DNA of 64,000 nt from Stercorarius parasiticus. Lineage: Eukaryota > Chordata > Aves > Charadriiformes > Stercorariidae. The stretch lies in NCBI GenBank assembly GCA_013396915.1, contig VWZL01002774.1, forward strand, positions 284,749 through 348,748, given 5' to 3'. The notes under the pieces were generated by a model that was not told where the DNA came from, ran no database searches, and saw nothing but the letters and a program-made list of their open reading frames with translations. This document shows positions 52,089 to 64,000 of this stretch, piece by piece (positions within the stretch are counted from its first letter, which is position 1; every line of letters begins with the position of its first letter). The translations under genes were made by a program, and so were the position numbers.

Positions 52089-55000
52089 GCCAGATCATTT
52101 TGTAAATGCAGTTCAGAGCGTAGCCACACAAACAGAGGAATGGAGTGGAGACCAAGAGAAGGTAACATCCAGTGTGGCAGTGGGAAAAGAAAGAGGGACA
52201 GCGTCACTTTATAGCAACCCTGCCTGCTGAAAGATTTGTAAGGAATATGCCATTCGTGTAGACCAGCTGCTACCTTAGGCCAGACGTAAGTCAAAATAAT
52301 GAGAAAGAAATGTGGGAATGGAAAGAGAAGCAAAAGCAACAGAGCTAAAACCAGAAAGCTATTACAGTCCATCAGACATGAAAGAATATTATTTAGGAAA
52401 TAGCTAATTTGTACCTGGTCTGGGCAGCTCAGTCCTCTCTTTTAGCTATGTTTTTACTCCTTTTTTTTTTCTTTTTCCTCATGTTACATCATTAGTGCCA
52501 GAACCCAAACAATCCCTGCCTACTGAGCATGCCATACCCCGTGATGCTATTTTCCAAATCAAAAGCTACCTGAAGACGCATTAACATCATACAAGATGAC
52601 GCATAGACTGTGGGATAGGAAAAGAGGCTTCATTTTCAGAATATCAGCCATACCCTAATAGTATAAAGCCAACATATAGAAGCCTTGATCGTTATAAATG
52701 GCCTCTTTCTAGCATAAATGCATAGTGTTTTGCTGCATGACATGACAATAGTCTGTCATTATACTTTAATATGTATTTTCCCAAAGAAGAAAATCAACAT
52801 GGGGAAGCACTGTCTTACGCAGAAGTTCAGGAGGCACAAGAATTAAAAGACAAAACAAAATCAGTGATTAGGCAGCTTATGCCATCTTTTTAAACAATGT
52901 ATTCTTGACACTTTTCAAAATGATCTGTGGCTTAAACTGCAAGTGGATGACTTCCAATGTCAATTTTATTATTACTATTCCAAGAACAACCATCCTGGTA
53001 TTCTCTTTGCATATGGAGATGCTCAGCTTATGCAAGCTGAAAACCTCTAGACAACTTTTAGAGATATGTACAGCTCTTGTAAAATTTTCATCCAGGGAAT
53101 GTTATTCTAGTTTCCCAGAATGACAGTGAGAGCTCTCACTGTCTGGATGATGTTACTGGTTTCTGGTGAGCCGCATATCTAAAGATGCTGTGCAGATGAA
53201 TATAATTCCCATAGTCCATAATGTAAGAACACTGGAAATGAGGGATTCTCAAGACTATACTATCTTGTCAAGATGTTTGTGTTAACCTCCCCCAAAAAAA
53301 GCAAAATAAGAAGTATGATTTTGAAATGTTGAAGGTCTCATACAGTTTTCAAAAGGTGATGTTGATTCCTTTTTTTCTATTCTTCAGTGACTAACAAAGA
53401 TTGAGGGAGCTTGTTCGTAACAGGATTTTCCTTAATTGTATTTGACACAATAAGTATTGTTTAGCAGTTTACTTTTACTTGTGTCCACTGAAGCAATTAG
53501 TATCTCTTTTTAATTTCAAGTAAATTTTCCTAAAAGTGTTTTGTAATATTTTTCAAAATTAATTCACCACCAGGGGGCAAAGAACTATTTCTCCGGAGAG
53601 AAGGTCCTTTTCTACTTCACAGTAATTGCAGATGTGATTAAAAAAAAAAAAAAGGGTGTGTAGACCTACAAATACACCAGAGGGACATCTTTTCCATTTT
53701 TTCCAACTTTGACTGCTCTAACATTAAGACAATAGCTGGGAGAGCAAACTGGAGGACATGAAGAGGTCGTACAAGATGGCTGCTGCGTGAGAGCTGCTTC
53801 AGTCCTCTTTGTGTGCGTGGTTTTACCATGTCTCCATCAGGTCTCACGCTATGCTGTGTCTTGTGCAGGAAAAACGAGAACCACCTAGGCACTAAATAAG
53901 GTAAAAATCGTAATTCAGTGATACCTGCAACCAGTACCTTCACACTTATATTCTATTTCAGTTGATTTTAATTCCCTGCACAATTCTTTCAGTGCTGTTT
54001 TTCTCCTGCTTGGTCCCTCCTTGTATGCTTTGCTTTACCACAGAGGAGCTGATATTAGGAATAATTTAAAAAAAAAAATCATTTGGCAAATGAAAAGAAT
54101 GAGTTTAAATATCATCAGAGAATTTGCTTATTGTTATGAAGATTATAAAATCTCAGATGATACAATTCCATTTGTCAGTGCATAACACTCATCTCCCATT
54201 TATTAAAATGGTAGCTACATATGTTTGTGACATTTGCTACGGTACGCTCCCAAGAAACAAAGATACTAGCACCACAAAATTTTGGAGAAGAGAAAAAGTC
54301 AGTCAAGTCCAAAACCAAAAATACATCACCATAAAATAAATCCGTGCATGTAACTATGACCATGCACAGAAATACTGTGCAATCGGAAGCACAGCATGCC
54401 AACAGTACAAGGGAAGAGCTTGTTACAGCGAATATATGTAGGAGTTAATCATGGACAGCATTTGAGTTTTGAGATATCACTTTAAAAAAAGGATTGAGTC
54501 CACTCAGAGAGTGAATTGAAAGCTATGAGAGAGGAGTATAAACTACAATATTTACTCAAGACTGATGTTTCTGTGCCATAGAACTTGTGGCAAATTGCTA
54601 TCCAGCTCAAAATTGAGGATAATACTTTGAAATTTGCTCAGGATATTCAAAATGTTTTCTTCATAAAATAAAGTTAAATTTCAAGTGCTATAATTTTCAT
54701 ATTTCAGGCTTGCATTAATAAAGTTGGCAGACTGTTTTTATACAGTGCAAAACAAGCAGAACTAACTAAACATATGAAGACCATCAACATAATGTTTGTG
54801 TACATGTGTCTTTCTAAGAAAGATCCTATAAAAACTCTTCAAATTCCATGGTACATATAACAGTGCATTTAATTGTGATTGGAAAAAAAAATAATCCATT
54901 GACGCCAGTGGAATTCCTGTCTATGCAGATACCAAAAAGAAATTCCTAGCAAGGCCAGTCTGGATTGGATAATCACAGTTACACACAGAGCAGAAAAAGT

Positions 55001-56657
55001 ACATTGCTAGAAACCAATGGAAGGAAATAAGTCTGGATTATTCTATGATTATATTTACCAAAAGGACACCTTTGAAATTCTACCCACAGCTACATATGCA
55101 AACACATATCTACTAAAATAAGCATTATAAGGACTGATATAGCTTTTCTTACATTCATATGATGTCAAGTAGAGATATATTTACTTCTTGCGGTCACTTG
55201 CTTTTATAACATTAAAAGTTCAGTGTTAAACATATCACAGCATCTTGCTTCTGGTAGATTATATTTGCATTTTCTTCAAATGATAACATAAATGGCCAAA
55301 ATCCTTCCTCTACCTGTACAGTTGTGACTTGCATTTGCTCTCAAGGAATACGTTTCAGAAAATAGGGCAGGACGTGTTACTTTCATTACAAGTGCAAAAC
55401 ATTATTTTCAGAAAAGCAAATTGCTTACTATCCAAAGCACTTTCTTTGCCAAAATTCTGCAATGTAATTTCTCACAAAATCCCATTAGCCAGTACAATTT
55501 CTCCATAACTAACCTCTCCAGTAAGTAGTCTTTAACAGAGCTTTAAAAGTGGGGGTTTTGTTGTTGTTATCAGATTTTGTGGTGATATGAATTTCACTCA
55601 CTACATCATGGACTACAACTTTACAAAAGTAAAAATAAAGATCTCTCCTACTAAGAACCCATCACTGAAGGTAAAATGTGCCCTAAACACGAAGAACCCA
55701 AATGTTCCAGGTCTTAGAGAAGTGGATCACCTCTGGAGTTCTCCTGAAGCAATATATTTTTAGATAAAGCATGTCTGCTATGAAGAGTCCTTTACAGTCC
55801 TCCTTAAATATTATTTGTTACTTAAAATATTTAACTTTTAAATTCTAAAATCCAAATATCTGAGCTTGTCTTGCTGCTTACTTTTCTCAGAATCACTGTA
55901 GTAATGTAGAAATATTTCATGTTCTGTCTATGCCCTTTAATCACTTTTTCTTCCTCCTGTATTTGCATTCTCTCTCACCTTCCCTGTCTCTACTGTGTTG
56001 TGCTACCAAATAAATATTAAATATGTTGTACTCATTTAGTTCTTCTTAACCAGGCATTCAATTCACATAACAAATACTTCTTCTGTGGGCAAATATTAGA
56101 CAAGGAATATGTAATACAGAACGTTATTTAGCAAAATATATTTAAAGAATTCTATCAAGTGTGAGGTATAAATATTGACTTCTCCATGTGGCATGTACAG
56201 GAAGAAATCACTTAGTGGATGCTCCTGATCTGTATCCTTGGTCACTGGCAGGCTGAGAAGGTAGCACAGAGTCGGAACTTGCACAGTGGCATTATCTGGA
56301 TACACTTCTATGACAGTACTAATGAGGCATACTTTCAGCACAGAATATCAAAAAGTTGCAAGACAAAAAAGACTATATTTAATAGCTTGTCAATAGCATG
56401 GCAATCCTCCCAAAATCAAAACTGTCTGTGAAAACAGGGAAAAGCAACCACCTTTAATAGCTGTGCTAATGGATGCGATGGTTAAATTACAGATCCACTA
56501 ATTCATTTCACTTGTGTTGCTGAGGCCAAACAAATATTCTCTTCTTTTTTGACCCCTAGTGCAAGCTCCAAAACTCTCATTTCCTGCAAATATTAAGGAG
56601 TTTGATGTCAAAGTCCCTTGCATGCCTTTAGGATATCCTTGAATACAAACACTGATG

Positions 56658-56705
56658 TTAAAGAACAGCCCTCTTGTCCTTTTAAAGAACAGCTGTCTTG
56701 CCCTT
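56658..56705. repeat. 24-bp tandem repeat, two copies
   Basis: Two adjacent 24-base units beginning TTAAAGAACAGC, with 21 of 24 positions the same (differences at unit positions 13, 14 and 20). Confidence 0.85.
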
Positions 56706-57324
56706 ATTCCATTTATCCCAGATTTGCTTTTATAGTCAAATTCCATTTTTCAACTTTATTTTTGTTGTAAAATATTTGTTTTGAAACAGTAAACAAACAT
56801 CAGACTAACACAGTTTTAATCAGTGCTAGATCAAAGTGCTGTTATCTCTGCCTACAGGCCAGAGAAGGACCCCATTATATCACTTAAGCACCATTTAGAG
56901 CTGAGTAGGTGATTTATTCTTGCAGCGTGTGAGAGGAAAGGGCAGAAGGAATTCTCTCTGCAGTACCTTCTGCTGGGTACAGGCTGCCCTCCCACAACTC
57001 GCATGTCAGTGACAGATCATTTATGTGCCGCAAGCCACCGGTGATTGCAGTCCTATCAAACACAGAGCTGGAGATCGTAAGTATAAAGCCAGGACGGTCC
57101 CAGTTAACTGCATTGCACATGCCCACTTTTGTGCATCCACAGCAGATCATATACGTGGCAGGTGAAGCAGACAAACAGCACATCCAAATGAGCTGCAGTT
57201 ATGGGGCTAATTGCTATCAGTGTACAGGAGAGCTTGTGTCCTACATGACCATCAAACAAGACGCAGGACTTTCATTCTGGATGCTCTGTGTTACAAGGGG
57301 TGTTTGTCAATCCCAGCTAAGGAA

Positions 57325-57921
57325 AGGCATCCTGGCCTTTATCAGGAATAGTGTGGCCAGCAGGACTAGGGAAGTGATCGCCCCCTGTACTCGGCACTGG
57401 TGAGGCCCCACCTCAAATACTGTTTTGGGCCCCTCACTACAAGAAAAACACTGATGTGCTGGAGCGTGTCCAGAGAAGGGCAATGAAGCTGGTGAGGGGT
57501 CTAAAGCACAAGTCTTATGAGGAGCAGCTGGGGGAACTGGGAGTGTTTAGCCTGGAGAAAAGGAGGCTGAGGGGAGACCTTATCGCTTTCTACAACTACC
57601 TGAAAGGAGGGTGTAGCGAGATGGGGGTCAGTCTCTTCTCCCAAGTACAAGCAACAGGACAAGAGGAAATGGCCTCAAGTTGCACTAGTGGAGGTCTAGA
57701 TTGGATATTACGAAAAATTTCTACACCAAAAGCGTTATCAAGCATTGGGACAGGCTGCCCAGGGAAGTGGTGGAATTGTCATCCCTGGAAGTATTTAAAA
57801 GACAGGTGAACATAGTGCTTAGTGACATGGTTTAGTGATGGTTTTTGTCAATGTTAGGTTGGTGGTTGGACTCGATGATCTGAAAGGTCCCTTCCAACCT
57901 GGCTAATTCTATGATTCTATG
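57325..57921 (+). mobile_element. CR1 LINE, 5'-truncated with intact 3' end
   Basis: Starts within the reverse-transcriptase C-terminus ([18 protein letters not shown]) and continues through [36 protein letters not shown] and [19 protein letters not shown] to the 3' untranslated part, GGTTGGACTCGATGATCTG, AAGGTCCCTTCCAACC, and two perfect ATTCTATG octamers at 57906-57921. A small deletion near 57380-57430 shifts the frame, so the coding part is broken into two ORFs. This copy keeps the middle part that the 14.2-kb copy lacks. Fairly young, inactive, about 600 bp. No target-site duplication seen, as usual for CR1. Confidence 0.95.
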
Positions 57922-60507
57922 ATACCTGCTCTTCCCTGCCCTATGTGGTGTGCGGTTTGCCTGTGGGGAGCCCCTGGTAGCATGGGAACTGCCATCCTGC
58001 CCGCCCTCCAGCTTCAGAGACCACCAGCAGCTCCCTGCAGCCCTGCTCCCCCTTCCCAGCACCTTCCCCTGCTGCTTTGCATGGCCTCCTCTCCCTCCCA
58101 CTCCCCATCTGCCCCAGCCCCTCTGCGTTCCCCAGCTGCCCGCTCAGCCCGGCACCCACCCCAGCCTCAGCCACGGCTGTGGAGAAGGGACCTGGGCACA
58201 TTTGTCCTTGCTTGGCACATCCACTTGCAGGGCAGCACCCGGAGATGGAGTCTCTCTTGCTCTCTCCTGATACATGCCAACAGCCACTCCTGCTGACTTT
58301 TCTGGGACCAAAAAAAAACTGACTTAAGCCACGCAGCTTGGAAATGAGTGTTTGGTAACCTTCCAAAGGCTACTCATAATGGACAAGTTCTAGCCAAAAG
58401 TCCTATGCTACCATCCAACTTTCCTTTAACAAGGTAGCTTTTCCTTTTAGGTGACTGGCCTTGAGGCAAAACCACCCTGTTCTGTCAGCAGGTCCAGCTG
58501 AGAATGGATCAAGTACTCTGGCCATGAAAAAGAAGCCAATGCAGGTGAGTGGAGCAGGAGATGCGTCTGTGACCACCTGCCCTCTGCACAGCTGACAGAG
58601 ATGGCGAAGAGCCCTCCAGATGCTGTAGCTGATGGCAGGTATCAGAACAATCCTGTCCCAGTGTTTTGCTGAAGTTTTACGTTGAAGAATGTGGTACATT
58701 CAAACACAAGAGGTAAAAAACAATGAGGTTTTCTGCTTGAAAGATTAACTGTGGTTTTTCGGTCTCTGTTTTGATTTTGAATTATTTTTACTTATCCCTT
58801 GGGTACATATGTGACCGTTAGTGCTGTCTGGTTTCCCAGGAGTATTAAAAAATGTAGCATAGGCCTTTCTGCAATTAAAACAAGGTAACTTGCCGCAGCT
58901 GTGCCCCGTTTTCAGGCCGGGTAGCAGACTCTGCCCCCACTCTCCACACGACTTTTCCTGTTCCCAGTGGGCACAGGACTAAAATTCACCAAAATGGTGG
59001 CACTTCCATAACTACGGTGCTTCCTGTCTGCACCAAAATATCATCCCCTCTGTGAACTTTTTAGAGTACAGGAACATTGAAAATAATACCATTTTGGAGA
59101 GAGGCATGGATGCGGCAATGGTTCCCTCCTGAACTAGAATTTCTGTGTGTCTTTATAGAAAATGTCAAATACGGTTGTAAGTCAGCTTTCTAAAATTTCA
59201 CTCCATGGCTCACTGCTGAAGACAATAATTTACATTAAAAAGTATATTTGCCTAATGGAAAAGAATATTCAGTGAACATTTTACAATAGTACATACAGGA
59301 CAACTAGACACACCATCTCCCCCATATTAAGAACTATACAAAACAGCAATGGCAGTCAAAGTAAACTATAAATGGTGGTCACGATACTCTCCTGGCTATC
59401 ATTTAAATACACCTCGGTTATCGTATGGTTGATTCTGTCACTCTTAACCGTATTTTTTAAGTCTGTCTCCTGAAACTGCACCTCACTCCAGAAAATCTTA
59501 GATACTCCACCAATCTATGTGCCTGTTGATAGAGTGATCTTGACCTAAAAGGAGAGAAATCAAACTGGTCAGTTTAGATGTCTAAATTGCCTTTAGCCAT
59601 TAGCTCTCTCAGCCAGAGAGCTGTAATTACCATGAAACACCCGGGGAGGCACTTACCATTGTTGCTTTCTTTTTGTACTTCTCTGCTGTATTTGGAGTTA
59701 TGACAGATTATACTACAGTTAATATAAAGTAGTATTTCCCAAGTGAAAAGACTCTTTGCAAACCATTGTCTTTCTTCCTGTTTTCATTTTCGCCAGCAAG
59801 TCACCAAAACATTCGTTCGAAGGAGGGAGAAGCAGCATAAAGATTTATTTTGGAAAAAAGATTTTGCAGCTGAGGAATGAGCGAATTGGATGTTATTGTT
59901 TTATGGTTGCATTTTGCCTTTTTCCTGAACAATAAGTGAAACAAAATGGTGGTATCTCAGCTATGATGATTTTAGAAATGTAGTATTTAATTAAATCTTT
60001 TGCTATAGCAAAGTATTGAACCTGTACTCTTTGTGCTTCTTGTAGATCTGAGGCTTGCCAAATTTCAGTCAATTAGAAGGAGATCAGTCATTCCAGAACT
60101 GAAAGCAGTTTTCTGGAATATCTCCATTAAAAACAACATTGAATAACTTAACTGAATGTAAGAATTTCTAAATAGTAAGGCATTACAAACCTTGGTCTTT
60201 TCCATTTCATGTGTAAATATACCATTTCATTCCTTTCTCATTTAACTTCAGAGACAGTTTTAAGTACATAACACCTATGAACATTAAGTAACACTCATGG
60301 TAAAAGGCACGTTAAGAAGCATTTTGGTTTGAAGTAGTTCTTGCTACACTCAGTGTTATCCACCTGATGGAGCAGAACACACAGATCTTTCCCTTGCGTT
60401 AGTTTCTCTTTAGTTATAACGATGATTTATTGTACTTCTTCACTGTCACCTCAGAAGACGATGTAGTACCAGCAACAGAATAGATACACAAGTAGAAGAA
60501 AAGATAG
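57922..60507. other. Intergenic stretch, no gene seen
   Basis: The first 400 bp (57922-58320) are rich in C on the plus strand and carry long overlapping frames on both strands, an effect of composition. The rest is ordinary AT-rich DNA with no repeat or exon that I recognise. Confidence 0.45.
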
Positions 60508-60512
60508 CGAGT
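60508..60512 (+). repeat. Target-site duplication, left copy (CGAGT)
   Basis: The five bases before the LTR are CGAGT; those after it (61046-61050) are CAAGT. One difference, a G-to-A transition, fits an old 5-bp duplication made at insertion. Confidence 0.65.
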
Positions 60513-61045
60513 TGTCCTGGTTTCAGCTGGGGTAGAATTAATTTTCTTTCTATTAGCTGCTGTGTTTTGGATTTAGTATGAGAATAATGTTGATAACACA
60601 TATTGGTTTAGTTGTTGCTAAGTAATGTTTACATTAGTCAAGGACTTTTCCAGCTTCCTGTATAAGCGGGAAGAGAGCATGGACAGGACAAGCTGGCCAA
60701 AGGAATGTTCCATACCATAGATGTCCCATACCATACCATGCTCACTATATAAATGGGGGTTGGCCGGGGGGCAGGAATCCGTCATCACTGCTCAGGATGG
60801 TCTGGTCAACTGATCATCGGGTGGTGAGAGCAACTTGTGTTGTATCACTTTATTTTGTATATTCATTTACCATTATTTTTTTTTCGTCCTCTGTTACTGT
60901 TTTTATCTCCTTTTTTATCTCCTCTTCCATAGCTGTCTTTATCTCAACCCATGAGGGGTTTTTTTACCTCTCATTTTCTCTGTCTTCTCCCTACCCTACT
61001 CGAGGGAGGAGGGAGTGAGCAAGTGGCTGGGGTTAAACCACAACA
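60513..61045 (+). mobile_element. Solo LTR of an endogenous retrovirus
   Basis: A 533-bp element starting TGTCCTGGTTTCAGCTGGGG and ending in TTAAACCACAACA, thus TG...CA as retroviral LTRs do, and of a wording I know from avian endogenous retrovirus LTRs. It has a TATATAAA box in its middle, a CCATA-rich stretch before it, a T-rich pyrimidine stretch after it, and a near-perfect 5-bp target duplication. There is no second LTR or internal viral sequence on either side, so it is a solo LTR left by recombination between the two LTRs of a provirus. The 73-codon frame at 60797-61018 lies inside the LTR and is not a gene. The single mismatch in the duplication suggests moderate age. Confidence 0.9.
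60746..60753 (+). promoter_or_regulatory. LTR TATA box
   Basis: TATATAAA within CTCACTATATAAATGGGGG, in the position expected of the U3 promoter of the LTR. Whether it still drives transcription is unknown. Confidence 0.65.
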
Positions 61046-61050
61046 CAAGT
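61046..61050 (+). repeat. Target-site duplication, right copy (CAAGT)
   Basis: Directly follows the terminal CA of the LTR and pairs with CGAGT at 60508-60512, with one mismatch. Confidence 0.65.
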
Positions 61051-64000
61051 AAAGGATATCTTAGAGAAACCAGTAACAACTACACTGTGTCTCTAACTTT
61101 TCAGAAATATACTAGAAAACTGAAGCAAAGCAAGAATTCTTTCTGTTCCTGAGAAGATTAAAAAGTGGCCTAAAAAGTACTGCTGGTCAGGTGTACCAGA
61201 TCAGACAAATAGCCTATGTGCAGGTGAGAAAGAACGAGACAGCTGTTACACAGCACTAAAGAAATGAAGAGTATTCTTCAGTTACAGGAAGGTAAAGTTG
61301 AAGAGGTATCAGTTTCTTATAAGAAATCAAAAAGGAGATGTGTGATGCTTTATATGTATTAAACTGTAAATCCATAAAGAGATGCAATTGCAAAACAAAC
61401 CTGAAGATTCTATAGAGAAGTCCACAAAATACAATCAGAATGGATTTCCAGGAAGTCACATAAAAGATTGCACAAAGGTTTGAAATAAAATATAGACCAA
61501 AGCAGCCTTTGGGCAAACCCATTATGTTTGTAAGAAGTGAAAACAATGCTGCAAAAATCTGCAGACAAGAGCTGAAGGGAAGCAAAGAAGAGCTAGAAAG
61601 AATAAATCACAGCAGAAATTTTGCAAGAGACTGCCACGTGCAAAGACTGGATTATCACTTTGAATATGAAAAGACTGCATACTATTTACAGTTGGACACA
61701 ACATACAAGGAATACTATATGTGAAGTTACAGCAAGGCTTTTGAAATTAAAATCTAATTGTGTTGAATAGAAACAAGAAAAGCTCATCTCACAGGAGTCA
61801 TTCCGTAGTAAATGTGAACTGCAAGCCAAGGCAAGACAAAAAAAAAAAAGTTAACATTTACAGCTATTTAAAAAATGAAGCACTGTATCTTCTTTAGGAC
61901 TGGCAATGTCAGATACTAGACGATAAAGCAAATACTGAAGAAAAACACAAGTCCAGAAAGCAAAAATACTAAGAGAGTGCAAAACATAATGAAATGGATA
62001 ATTGAATAGAGAAGTAACATAGGAAAGGTAGCTTATCTGTAACTCTTTTTTTGAGATATGTGGTTGAATGTCACTCATACTGTCAGCGTAACTATATCCA
62101 AGCACAGTTAGACAGATAATTTTTGTCTTGGTGCAAGGTAAACAGTATCAAAGGTATGCCAGACAGCTCAGTCCTGGAGGCATGTAGCTTAGGAACAGCT
62201 GATAGAAGTCACTCTCACAACTAAGAAAGGATTCTGACACTACTTAGGAAGGTATTTAGGATGAGTATAAAGGGTAAGCTCTAAAAGAGGTAGTATACAG
62301 GAACCTGTTTGTAAAGGCTACCATCTCCTTTTACTCTCCTGCCTGAAAAAACTTCAAGGCTGATTTCACTGAGAAATGAAGAATGGAACAAGATTTGGAA
62401 AATGTCCTACGAAAGGCATAAAGACAAGCTTGCAAGGCAATGAGGAGCAAGCCCCTGATGGGAAGAAACTCTGGTGAGTTTCAAAAACATTCATTGAACC
62501 CCAGAGGAAAACCCTGTACTTGTTGACACAATGTGGGTATGACTGTCAGGGGCATTTCAAATAAGCTGATGGAAAAGTCCTGTCCTATAAATCATCGTGG
62601 TACATCAGCACACTTGCTGCATGCACCCGCTGAAATCTTTGCTGTTGTTTACCAGGGTGTCACCAACCAGGCTAAACAGGTAAACCATAATCCAGAGAGC
62701 CGTTTCCTACCGCTGACTGGAGGCAAGCTCAGCACTAGGAGGTCTTGGCACTGAACAGCAATGTTTTTGGGAACCGTACCAAAAGCTTAGCAGTACTGGA
62801 GAAAAACCTGCCTTAGGCCATGGAAGAATCACTACCGTCATATATTGTCTTACCTAATGGGTGACTATGGTCATGAAAGAAATTTCTGGGAAGGCATACT
62901 CCTCTAACTGAAAAATCAAGACCCACCTAACAAGAACTGTAGAGACCAACCAGCACTAGGGCAGAAAGTCTGGTACTTCCTGTGGACATCAAAGGCACAG
63001 AGGACAACCTCAGGCTGTTGGCAGAGGATATTCACCAAGCTGATTCAGTGGACTTCTTTAAAAGGATATAAAGTATCCTTATTAATCAAAGGGACACTTT
63101 TAAACGATGGATTTAATGACAGATTGAAGGGGCTTGGTCTATACAAGGAACAAGTCAAATTAAGTCCACACAATATTCCTGTGGCCATGTTAGGATGGAG
63201 GAGTAATGTGATAACACAGCTCCCTAATTGTAAAAATGAGTGAGAGGCTTTCAGTCTGCTGTCGTCTCTTGAAGAACACTGTGGAAGCAGAACCCACTGA
63301 AAAAACCTCCTTCCCTTACTCTGTCCTGTTTCAGAAGGACAGGTCAGTGTATCAAGAGCCCACGATCTTTGCCTTGTGCTCTTGCTTCTGGAGTTAGGAG
63401 TTCCTGCAGGAATATTTAAGAAAAGAGAGGAAAACTTTCTTGACTCCCAGGGAAGATGAGGAAGAGCTCTTGCGTTGAGTCCTCTGATTTCTCTTCTGAA
63501 GGACTTTCAGTGTAAAGGAATGCTCAAGTTATAATGGTAAATGCTGTCAAATCAACAGCCAAGTCACTTAATGTTACAAAGGAAGCTGGTAAACCCTAGG
63601 ACACAAACAGAAGCTATTTGAAGAGAGAGTCAGTTTTGCGTACAAGGACCTCCTTATAAATGAGTCTGGAAGGAAGTACCATTGTGGATCTCAACAGTAT
63701 GAGAGTCACAGCTGTTCTGGAGAGTCTCATGAGTTGCTGTTCCAAACCAGGAGGTATCGGAAGCCATGGTCTGAGCTAAAGGTGAAGAACCAGCCTTCCT
63801 AGACCTACACCTGATGAAATCACATCTTAAGAGCCAGCAGTCTCTTTGTCAAAAGCTTGTTTCTTCTTTCTGGATGTAGAGACATGAACCAATCCAAGAG
63901 CTGTCAGCTGGACAGTGTGTTCTCCAGGCTGTTTTACCTTGTAGTACTCTCTGATTTCCTCATTAAGTGTTCTCACAGATAATACCAGTGATCCCCAGAT
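61051..64000. other. Intergenic stretch, no gene seen
   Basis: Purine-rich on the plus strand over long parts. ORFs of 60-109 codons on both strands without known domains. A string at about 63121-63155 faintly resembles a CR1 segment but is too weak to call. Confidence 0.4.

Larger units (their letters stand above)
48271..57324. other. Intergenic stretch right of the island, no gene seen
   Basis: AT-rich DNA, upstream of DNAJC1 if the island is its promoter. No exon that I recognise on either strand. A moderately GC-rich patch at 51440-52030 and a higher-GC patch at 56850-57330 are discussed under findings. The 181-codon minus-strand frame at 51827-52372 exists only because a T34 run reads as poly-lysine. 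Confidence 0.45.

Noticed and set aside
51827..52372. 181-codon minus-strand frame
   Set aside because: It is kept open by the T34 tract, which reads as poly-lysine; the two sides show no common protein character.
57919..58366. 125- and 141-codon frames on opposite strands
   Set aside because: Overlapping frames in C-rich DNA directly after a CR1; composition explains them.
60797..61018. 73-codon plus-strand frame
   Set aside because: Lies wholly inside the solo LTR, in its pyrimidine-rich part.
63115..63160. GATTGAAGGGGCTTGGTCT, similar to a CR1 segment
   Set aside because: Similarity stops after about 30 bases, with no CR1 landmarks on either side.

Overview
The window looks like bird nuclear DNA, probably from a neoavian species assembled from short reads. 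Three things point there: CR1 LINE copies of clearly different ages ending in the ATTCTATG octamer, a solo LTR of a type I know from avian genomes (opening TGTCCTGGTTTCAGC, closing in a TTAAACC...CA end), and an AT-rich background broken by one extremely GC-rich island that contains an assembly gap. There are no bacterial-style genes, operons or CRISPR arrays. Almost all open reading frames here are chance ORFs.

The one gene I can identify is DNAJC1 (ERdj1/MTJ1, the ER-membrane J-domain co-chaperone), on the minus strand. Two coding exons with good splice sites and compatible phases are visible: the J-domain exon at 7024-7125, which carries the HPD motif, and the next exon at 6180-6226, joined by a 797-bp intron. 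The leftmost 6 kb is the following intron; I saw no later exon in it. The roughly 40 kb to the right of the J-domain exon is best read as intron 1. It leads to a CpG island (about 47.47-48.27 kb) with a CCAAT palindrome and a CRE/ATF site, which is the likely DNAJC1 promoter. The first coding exon (signal peptide and start of the J domain) is not readable. It may be in the 112-base N gap inside the island or outside the window.

Right of the island (48.3-64 kb) I found no gene, only repeats: a 3'-end CR1 copy at 57.3-57.9 kb and a 533-bp solo LTR at 60.5-61.0 kb with a near-perfect 5-bp target-site duplication. Inside the inferred intron 1 are a fairly young CR1 copy with an internal join at an N (14.2-14.7 kb), two ancient CR1 copies (16.4-17.35 and 35.7-36.85 kb), a CR1 tail (44.4-44.6 kb), a MIR-type amniote SINE (22.6-22.9 kb), a second probable ancient amniote repeat (27.6-27.8 kb) and several simple repeats. 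All CR1 copies are on the plus strand, so those in the intron are antisense to DNAJC1.

The most puzzling stretch is about 43.0-44.25 kb on the minus strand, where protein-like sequence runs through several frames broken by stops and frameshifts, as in a decayed coding copy. I could not identify its parent. I saw no convincing new biological system; the items most worth checking are this block, the gapped promoter and the CR1 with the N join.
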